From: Ricordea florida
Taxonomy: Eukaryota; Cnidaria; Anthozoa; Corallimorpharia; Ricordeidae
Assembly: GCA_949710005.1 (NCBI GenBank)
Contig: OX453274.1
Coordinates: 12,296,668 to 12,360,667, forward strand
Direction of reading: 5' to 3'
Length of the DNA stretch: 64,000 nt
Position numbers and translations under genes: made by a program. Positions 33,405-44,423 of the stretch are shown here, piece by piece; positions within the stretch are counted from its first letter, which is position 1; every line of letters begins with the position of its first letter. The notes below the pieces were generated by a model. The model was not told where the DNA came from. It searched no databases and saw only the letters and a list, made by a program, of their open reading frames with translations.

Positions 33405-35238
33405 CTCGATCCTACCATCCTCATAGTACTAATTGTTAGGGTATTGATCCATGATACTTTTTTAGTAAATAAGAATAGCAATATTTCCTTTTATACTTTC
33501 CTCACCACTTCATTTCCTAATTCTTGATAATACGCTGATATCAATTGGGCTAAAAGATGAATGCAAACTGTCATACTCACGCCCATTTCTTGGCAATGAA
33601 TTCTGTGCTACTGGGGTTGCTACTGGTGAGGACATGACCATGGCTGCATTAGCATGGGCAGCAGTTACTGGGACTTACAGTGAGGGTGCAGATGATGCTT
33701 GAGTAGACAGTGGCCCGGGGTACCAATTGATAATGCAGCTGATGCTAGTGTTGAAGGGGTGGTTCATGATGGAAGAGTTTGTGAGGTAGTGGTTGATGAT
33801 GGAGTGGATAAAGTAGTGGATGATGATGGAGACGTTAGCAAGAGAGTAGGCAATGATGATGAGTCAGGAAAGATCAGATGAAGGCACGTTGTCAGCAGTT
33901 GGGTTGGAAGATGAAGTACCTATATGATAAATTTGTGAGGAAAAAATTAATGTCAGGCTACATATTTCTTCACTTTATTGCTGAAGGGGGCTGTGCCATG
34001 GTAACTCTTCAATCACCATGAGTATAATTTGGCTTTTTCTTCCAGGAAACGAGAAGAAAAACTCGTAGCAATTGGTCCAATAATTTGTAAAGTTGTAATC
34101 CATTTCAGTCTTTGCCATGCATAGTCGTAAAGGCTTATACTCGTGGCTTTCGTAGTCTGATTTTAGTATTTATATGAAAGATGTAACTTGTTCCAACTCC
34201 TTAAAAGGCCAGGAAAATTCAAGATAACTTGGTAAAATTCTGTCAACATTCGTAATATCTTGCATTTTCCAGATTCATATTCCAGTCATTAATTATTGTC
34301 AAACTGAGACAGGGATACAACCCTTGTTTTAAATCTCTCAATTCACTTTTGCAGAGTGGAAAATCCATTTAATGTCATTGTTCATGGTTCCTACAAGGCC
34401 TTAAATTTAATAAACGCTATCTATCTAGTGCGAGAGGACTTGAAGTTTGAGTTAAAAGTAGAACCTTTTTCCACTCCTCAGACACTTTGTATTTTGGAGA
34501 CATGCAGAAAAGATCAAAGGGAACAATGAAACGAGGAAACATGAATTATTCTGGCTTTTTGAGATGCTCCGCACTGCTCATACACTGAGAACCTTTGTAT
34601 TAAGATGTACTATTACAGATAAACAACAGGATGCCCATATCTCAGTTAGAACCTCAAAACATGCATTGAAGGGTAGTAATCAATGAATAAAATAGAATAA
34701 ATATCAATAAAATATTATGCTTACTAAACAGAGATGATACAACGACATTGGGATGAATCATAATACTTAAGAGTGGGGGAAGGGTTGTATAATATTTATG
34801 TATTACTTTTGTTGTTATGTACCATTAATTATAATACAGCCCGATACTACGCACGATATGATTGGTCCAAACAGCGTCCTTAATCAGAGTATAAAGGACG
34901 GTGCTCGCGTCATCCCCCGGCTTTGCGCAGTGAAAAGATTGGCGGAATCTTTCATACAAAGAGTTTATCAGCTTTTCGTAAAATATTCTGAACGAGCTCG
35001 AACAAAGCATCCCTTTCACTTAGAGAATGCGAAGATGAGGAGCTCTAGGAAAATATAGATATAGAGGCCGAGTTAAACAACTAAGTCAGCACTTGTAAAA
35101 ATGGGGAGTTAAATTAAGAAAAACAGGACTACGACATCAACTAGGAAACCATCAAACAACGGCGTTTTTGAATGAAACAATAAAATTGCCGAGCAAAATA
35201 CAGTTTGGTTGGTTTCAGTGCCAAGCTATGCAAAACAA
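33405..35238. other. Non-coding, with one promoter-like block
   Basis: No recognisable gene. The open frame at 33699-33881 is a low-complexity Val/Asp repeat (GTGGATGATGATGG type). At 34861-34899 ATTGG precedes ATCAGAGTATAAAGGAC by about 20 bases (CCAAT plus TATA); the same block recurs at 36158-36174. Confidence 0.4.
34883..34899 (+). promoter_or_regulatory. TATA-box block shared with 36158-36174
   Basis: ATCAGAGTATAAAGGAC followed by (A/G)GTGCT, with an ATTGG-type CCAAT box or GACTGG about 20-25 bases upstream. The second copy has the same 17 bases at 36158-36174. No coding sequence follows either copy, so they may be orphan promoter fragments of a repeated gene or element. Confidence 0.35.
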
Positions 35239-35383
35239 CAAGAAATTGGATAAATCAAACGAGTTGATTGAGTAAGTTATACCACCGTAAGGTGAATGGG
35301 AGGTGCTGACGTTTCGAGCGTTAGCCCTTCGTCGGAGCGAAGGTCTAACGTCAATCAACTCGTTTGATTTATCCAATTTCTTG
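35239..35383. repeat. Perfect 32-bp inverted repeats enclosing a Penelope terminal fragment
   Basis: The arm 35239-35270 (CAAGAAATTGGATAAATCAA...) and the arm 35352-35383 are exact reverse complements. Between them lies a second copy of the hammerhead-like Penelope segment (35273-35339; TCGTCGG 35329-35335, GTTTC 35311-35315). A diverged copy of the arm also occurs at about 29772-29800, next to the hairpin element. Confidence 0.75.
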
Positions 35384-36273
35384 TGTTTCAATTTCCCACC
35401 GACGCAGCACCAGTTTCTTTAGAAACTATCCCCACAATACTATGCAAAACAACGTCAAGTGACCAATTTGCAAGTCTTCTCCGCTGAAGAGATGTGAAGG
35501 CTGACGGCAAAAATTCGAAATGGACTGCAAACGGACTAAATGGGAAATTCTACAGTTTCAAAGAAAAATGAAAACGATATGAAACTTGCCTACCGTCAAC
35601 AGTACAAGAGGAAGACAAATCCACTTTTGTCACTGGTACAGTACTCGGCGTAGTAGTCTTGGTTGCTTAATTTGAGCTCCCTTACGTCGCAGTTAGTAAA
35701 AACGACAAACAGTACGGATCAAACACAGAAATTTGCCTGTGTGTCGAATTCGTCTCTCCACAACGTTATCATTAAAGCAGAGACTAAAATCACAAAAGAA
35801 AACAGAAGTTCTCGCATTGACATAAACTGAGCGTTGTCCATTCAGGAAATATGGCACACTGTCTTTAGTTTCAGAAACAAGCTAGGCAGTTCGTCTTGTT
35901 TGTTTTTTTCTGCTAAATTCCACAAAAAGTTTTTTCCGCTTATTGTCTTCATGGGCCATAATTTGACTGGATTTCGATTATTTAAGACTTGAGAATTTTT
36001 AAAATATCTTGACTGAGCTGAAGAAATCTCGCGTTCAAAAACTTTTCAGTGCTCTGCGTTCGAACTTTGATGGTTTGACAGCCTTTGTCTTTTGAACCAA
36101 TGAAAGTGTTGGTCGTATTCTTACAAGCTCGCTGACTGGCCCAAATTGCTGTACTTTATCAGAGTATAAAGGACAGTGCTGACGACATTCAGCGGGCGCG
36201 CTGAAAAAACCAATGGGAGTTGATCGAAAATAAAAGCTCGTTTTTGTGGAAAATCGTCAGTTCTTTATTATAA
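35384..36273. other. Non-coding
   Basis: No gene seen. It includes the second TATA-type block at 36158-36174. Confidence 0.35.
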
Positions 36274-36462
36274 AACAAATAATTAAGCCTCCTCTGGGCT
36301 TTGTTCTGTTATTAAGCACTTAGGAGGTGACGAGAGCACTCAAGAAGTAAGGAGAAACACTCGCCTGCGGCTCGTGTTTCACCCTACGCTTCTTTCGTGC
36401 TCTCGTCACCTTCTGCGTGCTTTATAACAGAACAAAGCCCAGAGGAGGCTTATTTATTTGTT
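36274..36462. repeat. 189-bp palindromic hairpin element
   Basis: AACAAATAATTAAGCCTCC at the left pairs with GGAGGCTTATTTATTTGTT at the right, and GGGCTTTGTTCTGTTAT pairs with ATAACAGAACAAAGCCC. The centre has GCCTGCGGC. It has the same architecture as 29801-29980 but an unrelated sequence. Confidence 0.75.
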
Positions 36463-37780
36463 AAATGTAAGTCAACTTAGACCATAATTAGTAATTGTAA
36501 AAGGAATGAGTGATGGCGCGTACTGTCTAATTACTTAGACATGATGCGTACTGTCCTATTAAACTGTCTTTTAAGGGCCGCTGATAAACAATCAGTTATA
36601 GTCATTATTAATACCAAATTCCGCTTTCAATATTATATTAACTATATTAAATTATATCATTATTATTCCTCAACTAAAAATAACTTATATCAATATTATT
36701 ACCATTAATATTATTAACTGTTATTAAACTAATACCCACACTTACACCCACGACTCGTACCCACACCAACACCTACGACCCACGACGTGTACCCACGAGC
36801 CACGATCCACGACCATTAGTCAAACTCTTCATAACTTGAAAGCTGACACAGCTATAAACACAAAAGGTAAATTTCCGCCAGCTTGCGGTTTTTGCGGTTG
36901 TCATCTTAGGATGAAGTCACATTTGAATTGAAATCCCGTATTCCGCTCTGTTTCCCTTGCCAATCTCGCATCCCAACCCTATAAAAACACGAAATCTCGC
37001 TCCCACTAGCAACTGAAATTTCCGCTTCCCGCCCCTGGTTTCAGCTCCAATCCCGAATATCACCACAGAGAAAAGCCAAATCCCGCATCCCGCAAAACCT
37101 ATTGGCGACCCTTATATTTCGGGAGCAGTTATCCTTTATCCCTTAAATTACTGAGACTGTTATTCCCAAAATTACTTATCTGTGGAATTTGACCATCGGT
37201 GGCAGTTTTAACTTGAAGTGTAAAGCGACCCATTACAGTTCGTTACCGATCGCCGGTGATGCAAATCGTCGTCAAAAGTGACTAAACGTGTGGCAGTTGA
37301 TAAATCAAAGCTGTTTTTTGTTATCCCTATATTGATCTCAGTTATCCCTTGTCTCTAAAACCTATAACAGGGCCTCTGAATTTGAGACTTTGCGAGTGGA
37401 CGAACATCCAATTATTTTTTTGCTAACCCGATATAAAGAAGCCGAAACGGCTTTGCCCTAGGATTCCATATTGGGGGATTCGAGAAAATTTAATTTTTTT
37501 TGTTGAAAGACTATTTGCAGCCTCTGAAAATACTGCGTCATTTGTCGATGAAATGTCAGTTGGGACAATTGTTCGTTCTTTTTTCCCACAAAGTTTTAAA
37601 GTTCGGTCAAGGGTAATGTGTGTTTTCTAATAATTAGTATCTGGCCAATGACATGTAACAGTGTTGTATTAGTCCAAACCTGGCCTGTACTCGATGAAAT
37701 GAACAAACTACGGTGGAAAGTGGCGCATCCAGCGCATCAATAGCTAGGCCTCAAGTACAAAATTCTGACGGTCAGACGGT
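36463..37780. other. Non-coding, with a degenerate ACGACCCACGA repeat
   Basis: About 36745-36825 has imperfect CCCACGAC/ACGACCCACG units. No supported gene. Confidence 0.35.
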
Positions 37781-38459
37781 GGATAGGAGCAAACAGGTTA
37801 CCTACCTCGCTTCCAATATACGGAGATATTTTTTCCGGATCATGTTTACTTTAGGTAGTGTCGGTCGACACTATCGGTCGATATATCGACCAACACTTGG
37901 TCGATACATCGGCTGAGTAGCTGTTGCCACTCGGTCGACATATCGACCGAGTGTCGATCGAGTATCAGTCGAGTATCGATCGAGTGCTGGTCATTTATCG
38001 GCCGATATTTCGGCCGATATGTGTGTCGGCCGATACCGTTTTAGTCTCGTCGACACTCGGGCGATACCTCTATCGATACTTTACCGATAGTCTGCCGATA
38101 CCTTACCGATGAGCGGTCGAACCTCGGTCGGATCAATAGATTTTGCGGATCAATTTTTGTTTCTGGGCATTCGGGCCCGCTCTTCGATTACTGGACCCGG
38201 TAAAAAACCCGTACCCTGTACCTACAAAATTGGGGTCGATATTATATGTACCGCTGTTACTCTCTACTACTCGACTACGCTCCAACTTACCAACCTCGTA
38301 AGTCGGGCCCGAGTTGTACGACACAAACGGGGCTCTAACTTAAAAATTGTAAATTACATGTAGCAGAGAAAACTTAAACTTATTTTTTTTTCTATTCACT
38401 TTTGTTATGACTGATTTAACATGGTATACTTTTTCAGTACCAAAGGGGGCGTCTACCTC

Positions 38460-38891
38460 GCGATGAGAGGTGGGTTCTTGGCTTATTTGACACCCAGTAT
38501 ATGCCTGCTAAACCGTATTAACAGCTTGTTAGAAGGCGAAATGCAGCAACCCTTTTGCCAATCATTCACAGAAAAGTTCAGCCAGGCTCTTTGGTTTACA
38601 CCGACCAGTGGGCGGCGTACAGGCGAATGCAAAGGGTCGGGTTTCAACCATCAAAAAGTGAATCACTCGGTCAATCTCGTTGGTCCAGTCACCGGTGCCC
38701 GTACCCAGCACGCAGAAAGTAACTGGTCTGCAGCAAAAGAGAAATTCAAGAAAATGAAAGGCAACACAAATCCAAACTTCCTACAAGAAGATCTTAAAGA
38801 ATTAACGGGGAGACGATGGTATGGCGAGCCTCACCCAGATGGCTTTTTTGGACGGCTGGTGCAAGACATTGCAGAACAATATCCAATGTAA
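38460..38891 (+). pseudogene. Merlin/IS1595-like DDE transposase, C-terminal fragment
   Basis: One frame (about 38475-38640) holds LVRRRNAATLLP and SLVYTDQWAAYRRMQ, the second catalytic Asp block of IS1595/ISXO2-type transposases. After a frame change near 38648, the frame ending at 38891 holds KVNHSVN, TGARTQHAESNWSAAKEK (the catalytic Glu block) and a final WRRWYGE-like segment reading GRRWYGEPHPDGFFGRL. The family cuts and pastes DNA and includes eukaryotic Merlin elements. A stop and the frameshift show it is inactive, and the first catalytic Asp region is missing. Confidence 0.65.
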
Positions 38892-39675
38892 ATATAAATG
38901 GCTCTGTGTAGACTAGCCAGATCTTCTTTAAATGGTGAAAAATAAGAACTGAGAACGCATTTTCGCGGGAATTTTTGAACTTTTAAAATTGTGAAAACTA
39001 TGAAAATCCAGCATAATTGCGGTTATAATTTGTTATGTTTCTATTTTATGGGATGGGTGTCTCTCTTCCTAGTGGACCAGGCTTGTTTAATTGATAAGGC
39101 AATAAACGCCAGCAATCGATAAAGGTTCTATTGCTACCAAGCAATAAATCAATTTTTTGTTTTTTTATAAGAAACACGAATAAAATCATTGACTGCAAAT
39201 TGTATCTATGGCTTTATTAAGTAATGTGAATATATTCAAAAGCTTGAAAATCTTATAGTTAACTGTAGGAGCATATTTTGGGATTACTTTTAAAGTATTT
39301 TTTTCTACTTAATCATAAATTTCTGATGATAAAACTTTCCACGACCCTTGGCAAAATTATGTGTACGTGCTTAACGCTCAAATTCTTCATTCACTCATTT
39401 GATTTGACAAATAATTATATTGTGTAGTTTAGTGTGAACTCGCGTTGATTAACATCTAGCTCATCAACAGAGTTCTTTTTTGACATTACTTTGTCTTTAG
39501 ATACACGTCGATAGTGAAGTTATATTTGACCTTTAAAGCGGACATGTTATTCAATATAATTGTATCTTAATTGTCATTTTAACCAAAGGAAATAAAGGTT
39601 GGCAACGATAAACAAACAGTCTGCTTAAAAACTTCGTTCGAAATCAATATAAGCGTATCTGTCGTATACTAATGG

Positions 39676-40371
39676 TTGATTTTTGGACATTGTGGGTGAT
39701 TTTTGGCATTGTGGGTGATTTTTGGACCTGTGGGTGGTTTTTGGACCTTGAGTGATTTTCGGACCTAATGTATTTCGTTCAGTTAAAAATACTTTTGAAG
39801 GCTTTCTCGGCATGTTTGCTTTTGGGGAATAAAGTTAAGGAATTAAATAAGTGGAAACAGTCTTCTAGGCAATTATACGCTGTTTTGGTGTAGCATTTTT
39901 CGGCTATTAAAGTGGTGGATATTTGGACCTCTGGATGGTTTTTGGTACGTCTTTTAGAGCAAGGTTAAGCTTTTTTATCGGGTTTTTTGGCACTTTTGTT
40001 AGTGGGACATAAAGAAAAGTACCCTAATAAGTAGAAATTGCCATTTATGGCATTTAGGGGCTATTTGTTGTTCCATTTTTGGACATGTCAAAGTCCATGC
40101 AATAGACACTGGGTATAGACTGTTTTCGAAGTAAACTATAATACCTTGCATTGACTTTTTTGAGGTTTGTTTTTAGAGGTTAAGAAAGGTGAACATCTTA
40201 GAAGTATTATTGTTTGTTTGTTAGCATTAAAAAAACGAAAATCTCAATTTTGTAATTATAAGAATTTTTCGACATTGTGGGTGATTTTTGGACCTCTGTG
40301 GGTGATTTTTGGACCTAATGTATTTGGTTGAGTTAAAAATACTTTTGAAGGCTTTCTCGGCATGTTTGCTA
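39676..40371. repeat. Minisatellite GTGGGTGATTTTTGGAC and a duplicated flank
   Basis: About 17-bp units GTGGGTGATTTTTGGAC occur in four or five copies at 39676-39760 and two at 40265-40315. Both sites are followed by the same roughly 60 bases (CTAATGTATTT...GGCTTTCTCGGCATGTTTGCT), so the block was duplicated about 590 bases apart. The surrounding 38.9-41.1 kb is A+T-rich with no gene. Confidence 0.7.
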
Positions 40372-41469
40372 TTGAAGTAGCAAGGTATGGACTTAAGTAA
40401 GTGCAAAGTACTTTGAACGCAATGATGCGCTTTGTATCTAATAAGCGATTAAGTATAGTTAGTTTTTTCAACCCTTAAACGTGATTACACTACGATATGT
40501 GAGTTTAGACGTTAGTATTATAAAGTTGTGTACAACAAATGTAATATAGCTTTCAAACCAGTGTTCACCCGTTTCACCAGACGATTACGTCAACGTCTAA
40601 AAAGGCGCAAGAAAGCATCATAAAACCTGCCCAGAGGCCATTTGATCTTACTGCTAGACGAAATATCAAACCTCTAGAAAATAAACAATTGAGATTGCAT
40701 CTTTAATTTGCAGCCGTTTTCATTTTTTCTGGTTTGCATGCTACCCAGCCGTAATTTTCGTCAGTAAATTCCCGGTTCCGTTGGTTTATTTCTTATGTGA
40801 GTTCTTTTTGCACTTTCTGCTTTTGATTTCACTGCTCGATTCGCCCTAGGTCTCCAGCGTGGTCAATTTTGAACCCAACTGGAGGTGAAAATTCTCGTTT
40901 TTGGACGGCAAAAACACAGAGAAGGAAAAGGGAATTTGCATTTGTTCAGTTTTCCTACGTTTGAATAACTATCACAGATAGATTCGATTAAGCAAAAATC
41001 TTCTATCAAATACTTTAAATAGAGGTAAGTACGTTGGCGGAGACAGGGCTAGGGCACTGGATTAAAGTTGCGAAATCATTTAAAACCACTAGCTACTACC
41101 TGTTTTACTGTACCACCACAACGCTACATCGAAGAAAGCTCGCCGATAGTTCACCGATAGTCGATCGATAGCTCGCCTATAGTTCACCAATAGTTTACCG
41201 ACACATCACTGGCACTATCGGCCGATAAATGGACGCTCAAAAGAAAGATATCGACCGAGTATCGGTCGAGTATCGGTCGAGTATAGGTCGATATATCGAC
41301 CGATAGTCGACCGATAGTGGACCGATACTCGACCGGCACTCGGCCGATATTCGACCAACACTCGGCCAATATGTCGACCGAGTGTCGAGCGCTACTCAGC
41401 CGACATATGGACCGGATAGGAGCAAACAGGCTACCTACCTCGCTTTCAATATACGGAGATATTTTTTCC

Positions 41470-42287
41470 TTGGCATCTCCGTCAAACGTCTGCATGATTA
41501 CATTGCCGTCGGAAACACCACGGTGTGAATCACGCTCATGGAATGTTCCCTGTTGTATGAGCTTATTATTTTCAAACTACAACAAAAAGCGTCAGAAAAC
41601 ATCTCTGTACAACAGGAATTGATACTTGAAATACTGAGAGACATAATAATGGAACAGATGGATCTTACCGAGGAAGAACAAGACCGACCAAGGCCGGGAA
41701 TTGTGAAACAATCAACTGTTCAATCTCTCCTGCAGTATGGTTCTTCGTAAACGCAATTTCATGTGCTCTGCCTGCATTTTTTAACTTTTCAAATTCTCTT
41801 TTGCTTGGCACAGCTTTCAATCTTTTCTCTAAATGGACAAAATTTCTTATGTGTCAGCAGAACTATCGTCGGGCCATAATCAATCTTGAAAACACGAGTC
41901 GTGTCTAACATTGACAGTTTACTACAGGAATTCGTATATACACACAATCTTGATTTATACATAAATTGCGTTTATTGTAGACCTTCAAAGGCCGAATTTC
42001 GCGATTTTTTTCTGTGCTCCTGAGATAGCTTAAACATCGATTTAAAGCTCAATGATCGCGAGATTTCGGGGAAAAACGTTTTTGGAGAAGAGTTAATAAA
42101 TAACTAAAGGCGTTCTAATCCCATTAAACACACTTAGCCCCTATGAATTTTTCGCGGCAAAACCTATCCGAGATTTAAATTTCAGACATTTGCATATTTG
42201 TTTACATTGAAAGTTGTGCTGTGTCGCGTCAGTTTCGGCCGTTGGCATCAGTGACATTTTAATGCAGAATCGGTGAAAACTTCCATT
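41470..42287. other. Mostly non-coding; one unrecognised open frame
   Basis: 41538-41750 could encode 70 residues (EQMDLTEEEQDRPRPG near the end) with no recognised domain. It may be part of the sequence into which the 37.8-41.5 kb element inserted. The remainder is non-coding. Confidence 0.3.
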
Positions 42288-42960
42288 ATGAGTTCATCGA
42301 AAAGAGGGAGGACGCCTTGGACAAAATCCCGTAAGAAACTCGGAGAAAAAGTAGAAAGGCGATTTGTTTGATGAAAGCAGGAGAAAGGAACTTGCCCCAG
42401 TGACCCCGGGGGAGGTACTCCTTTATAAGGGCTTAATGGGGACGTGCGGCCAGCCAGGGTATGTTTTTCGGGATTTTTGTCTTAACAGGTTATCGAATTT
42501 ATCATTTTTTGTCTTAATCAGGGTATCGATTTATCAATTTTTGTCTTAAACAACAAAGAACAAATGAGAAAAAACAAATGAGAAAGAGTTTCGATATCTA
42601 TTATTGTCTTACACAGGGTTTGATTTCGGGTTAAGTGTCTTAAACAGGGTATCAAAAATCGGAATTCTGAAGAATCAGCGATATTTGTCTTAAACAGGGT
42701 CAGGGTATGAGGGGGCGCGCCGCACCTCCCCACCCAGGGATATATCAAGTACCCCCCCGGACCAGTGACAAAGGTTCGAAGTTTGACCAGCCTTCAAGCG
42801 ATGTTTCAGGAGTCTCACTTCCTTCAACTTCCAGAGAGGTTGGTGCCAGTAGTTGAAGGCTGATGGCTTCTAAAGCTGCTACCCATGGTTTAACAGAATC
42901 TGTCTCTACCAGTGGCAAGGAATCGAACGCAAGCACAGAATCGGAGGAATTGGAGTGTGA
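42288..42960 (+). pseudogene. Host-like exon remnant interrupted by a miniature element
   Basis: ATG at 42288 opens MSSSKRGRTPWTKSRKKLGE, a basic N-terminus, and meets two consecutive stops at about 42369. The same frame resumes, is interrupted by the 357-bp element at 42405-42761, and continues after it through a Ser-rich segment (SLPSTSREVGASS) to a stop near 42862 and beyond. A possible downstream exon with an acceptor TTGCAG is at about 43160 (ALGGSEACVSLVGGMTKL). I do not recognise the protein. Confidence 0.35.
42405..42761. mobile_element. 357-bp miniature inverted-repeat element with 8-bp target duplication
   Basis: The ends CCCGGGGGAGGTACTCC and, inverted, CCGGGGGGGTACTTG are similar. 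Perfect 8-bp repeats CCAGTGAC flank it (42397-42404 and 42762-42769). Inside are several GTCTTAA(A)CAGGGTATC units. An 8-bp duplication suggests hAT-type mobilisation. Confidence 0.65.
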
Positions 42961-43782
42961 CCACGTTTTGTTTTGGATCGCGCTCAGTTGATTAGATTTC
43001 TGGTTCTTTTCTTCTCTTTAGTGCCTTTTCTATTTACTGTTTTTTTCCAGAAGCTTTTCTCGTTGATTCAACTTGACCCATTTTTTCGCCGCAACCACTC
43101 GACGGTGTTCGACTGCGACTACAAATCTTTCCGCGAATTCAATGGGCTATTTTGTTGCAGGCGCTTGGAGGATCCGAAGCTTGTGTTTCCTTGGTCGGTG
43201 GCATGACCAAGTTGACAGCCGCTTTGATTAGGTGTGATAAGCTTTCGAAACTTAAGGAGTCTAAGACTCCGGCTTTATTTATGCTTGGATTTCCTTGCTT
43301 CAAGCGAATTAATAGGGTATATAGATTTGACGGATTCTTATGAAATTTGGCCAAAATGTTCCTTGATTATCAATGCAAAAAAGCGTGTGAGGCTTGTGAG
43401 ATATTCCAAATACTTCTCCTTTTACGCGCTCCCCCGTGACGAAGATCGGCAAATATTCATTCGCCAACTTCAAAATAGATTTTCTCGGCAACCAATCGGA
43501 ATAGCGAAAAAGCCTCACAACATTTTGTAGTCTATCACCTACTGATTGACATTGCGCAGTTTGTTTGGTCGTACTTGCGAGTAGGAAGGTGGGTAATTCA
43601 GTTAAACAAATAGTGTCAGTTTTGCTTTTAAGGGCTTGCGCGCGCTTTCCATTAAATCAAATCTTAACGAAAATTATATGAAATGAGCAAATCTACCGAG
43701 TTTACCTACCGAATAAAACTATGATACTCTAACCTGTGAGTAGTAGGAAAAGGCCGATTCTGGCTCAAAAATTTTTTTTCAT
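42961..43782. other. Mostly non-coding
   Basis: Apart from the possible exon at about 43160-43345 described with the preceding relic, no feature is supported. Confidence 0.35.
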
Positions 43783-43896
43783 GGGTGTGGTCATTAATTT
43801 TCTGGCTCAAAGTGGTTTTTGGGTGTGGTCATTAATTTTCTGGCTCAAAGTGGTTTTTGGGTGTGGTCATTAATTTTCTGGCTCGGAATGGTTTTT
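43783..43896 (+). repeat. Three 38-bp tandem repeats at the outer edge of element A
   Basis: Units begin GGGTGTGGTCATTAATTTTC at 43783, 43821 and 43859. A diverged GGGTGTGG stretch continues to about 44010. The repeats lie directly outside the first gene of element A and may be part of its terminal repeat; no matching partner is visible elsewhere in the window. Confidence 0.7.
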
Positions 43897-44006
43897 TATG
43901 TTTCGTGTAATTTCGAAATATTTTTTCATTTTACTATTTTGGGGTGTGGCGTTTCTGGGGGGTGGGGGGTGGGGGGTGTTGTATAAAAATTGGAAGTTGG
44001 GTTTGG

Positions 44007-44030
44007 GTGTGGTAGTGATTGCTATATTTT
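44007..44030 (+). promoter_or_regulatory. Accessory-gene promoter motif, copy 1
   Basis: GTGTGGTAGTGATTGCTATA followed by TTTTGAAGCAAAGAGAG leads directly to the ATG at 44045. It aligns without gaps, apart from a base or two, to the segment before 44424. Confidence 0.5.
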
Positions 44031-44044
44031 GAAGCAAAGAGAGA

Positions 44045-44299
44045 ATGGTTATTTGTATAAATAATATTTGTATATATACTATTTCATATAAGATGCTACA
44101 TAAAAAAATATTTGATGAAGAAATTAAAGAAGAGATATTATATGAGTCTAATAGGAGGTTACATAAGAGGCGTTTTTACAAAGATTTGTGGGAAGATTTA
44201 ATGCCTGTAGCATGGCATCCAAGTAGAGTATGAGATTGGTGTTTTGATAATGAAGAAAAGGAACTTTTTGAGAAATTTTGGAATGGTTCCTTGGACTAG
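44045..44299 (+). pseudogene. Small virus-like protein with an in-frame TGA
   Basis: The frame is open from ATG 44045 to TGA 44231-44233 (62 codons). It continues in the same frame with plausible residues to TAG 44297-44299. The segment before the stop, PVAWHPSRV, is of a type I associate with small giant-virus proteins; residues after the stop keep the same style (DWCFDNEEKELF). A single nonsense change is the simplest reading. It is the outermost plus-strand gene of element A, with its own promoter-like motif and an inverted repeat at 44332-44360 downstream. Confidence 0.5.
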
Positions 44300-44331
44300 A
44301 TATATGTGATTAATTTTAGTTATAGATTATA

Positions 44332-44360
44332 CTTTTGTAACGCAAATCACGTTACAAATG
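44332..44360. terminator. 29-bp inverted repeat at gene 3' end, copy 1
   Basis: The arms CTTTTGTAACG(C) and CGTTACAAA(TG) surround a 7-9 base loop, 33 bases after the TAG at 44299. It is the same element as 44933-44961 and 45999-46027; the last two bases of this copy break the outer pair. Confidence 0.6.
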
Positions 44361-44385
44361 TGAAAAATTTAGACTTTGGGTTGAG

Positions 44386-44410
44386 CGTGGTAGGTGTTGG
44401 TATATATTGG
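44386..44410 (+). promoter_or_regulatory. Accessory-gene promoter motif, copy 2
   Basis: CGTGGTAGGTGTTGGTATAT followed by ATTGGAGCAAAAGAGACA, directly before the ATG at 44424. It shares GTGGTAG, TTG, TATAT and GAGCAAA(A)GAGA with the region before 44045. Confidence 0.5.
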
Positions 44411-44423
44411 AGCAAAAGAGACA

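Larger units (their letters stand above)
37781..41469. mobile_element. Composite element with CGATA-rich inverted ends, flanked by 56-bp direct repeats
   Basis: A 56-bp sequence starting GGATAGGAGCAAACAGG is present in the same orientation at 37781-37836 and 41414-41469 with two differences. Just inside each copy lie complex arrays of CGGTCGATA/TCGACC units (about 37860-38120 and 41140-41410) that form imperfect long inverted ends. Inside is a relic DDE transposase (38460-38891). Either the 56-bp sequence is an unusually long target duplication, or two nested insertions share a boundary. Confidence 0.5.

Noticed and set aside
43783..43896. Considered a CRISPR-like array
   Set aside because: Units are contiguous with no variable spacers, and the context is eukaryotic.
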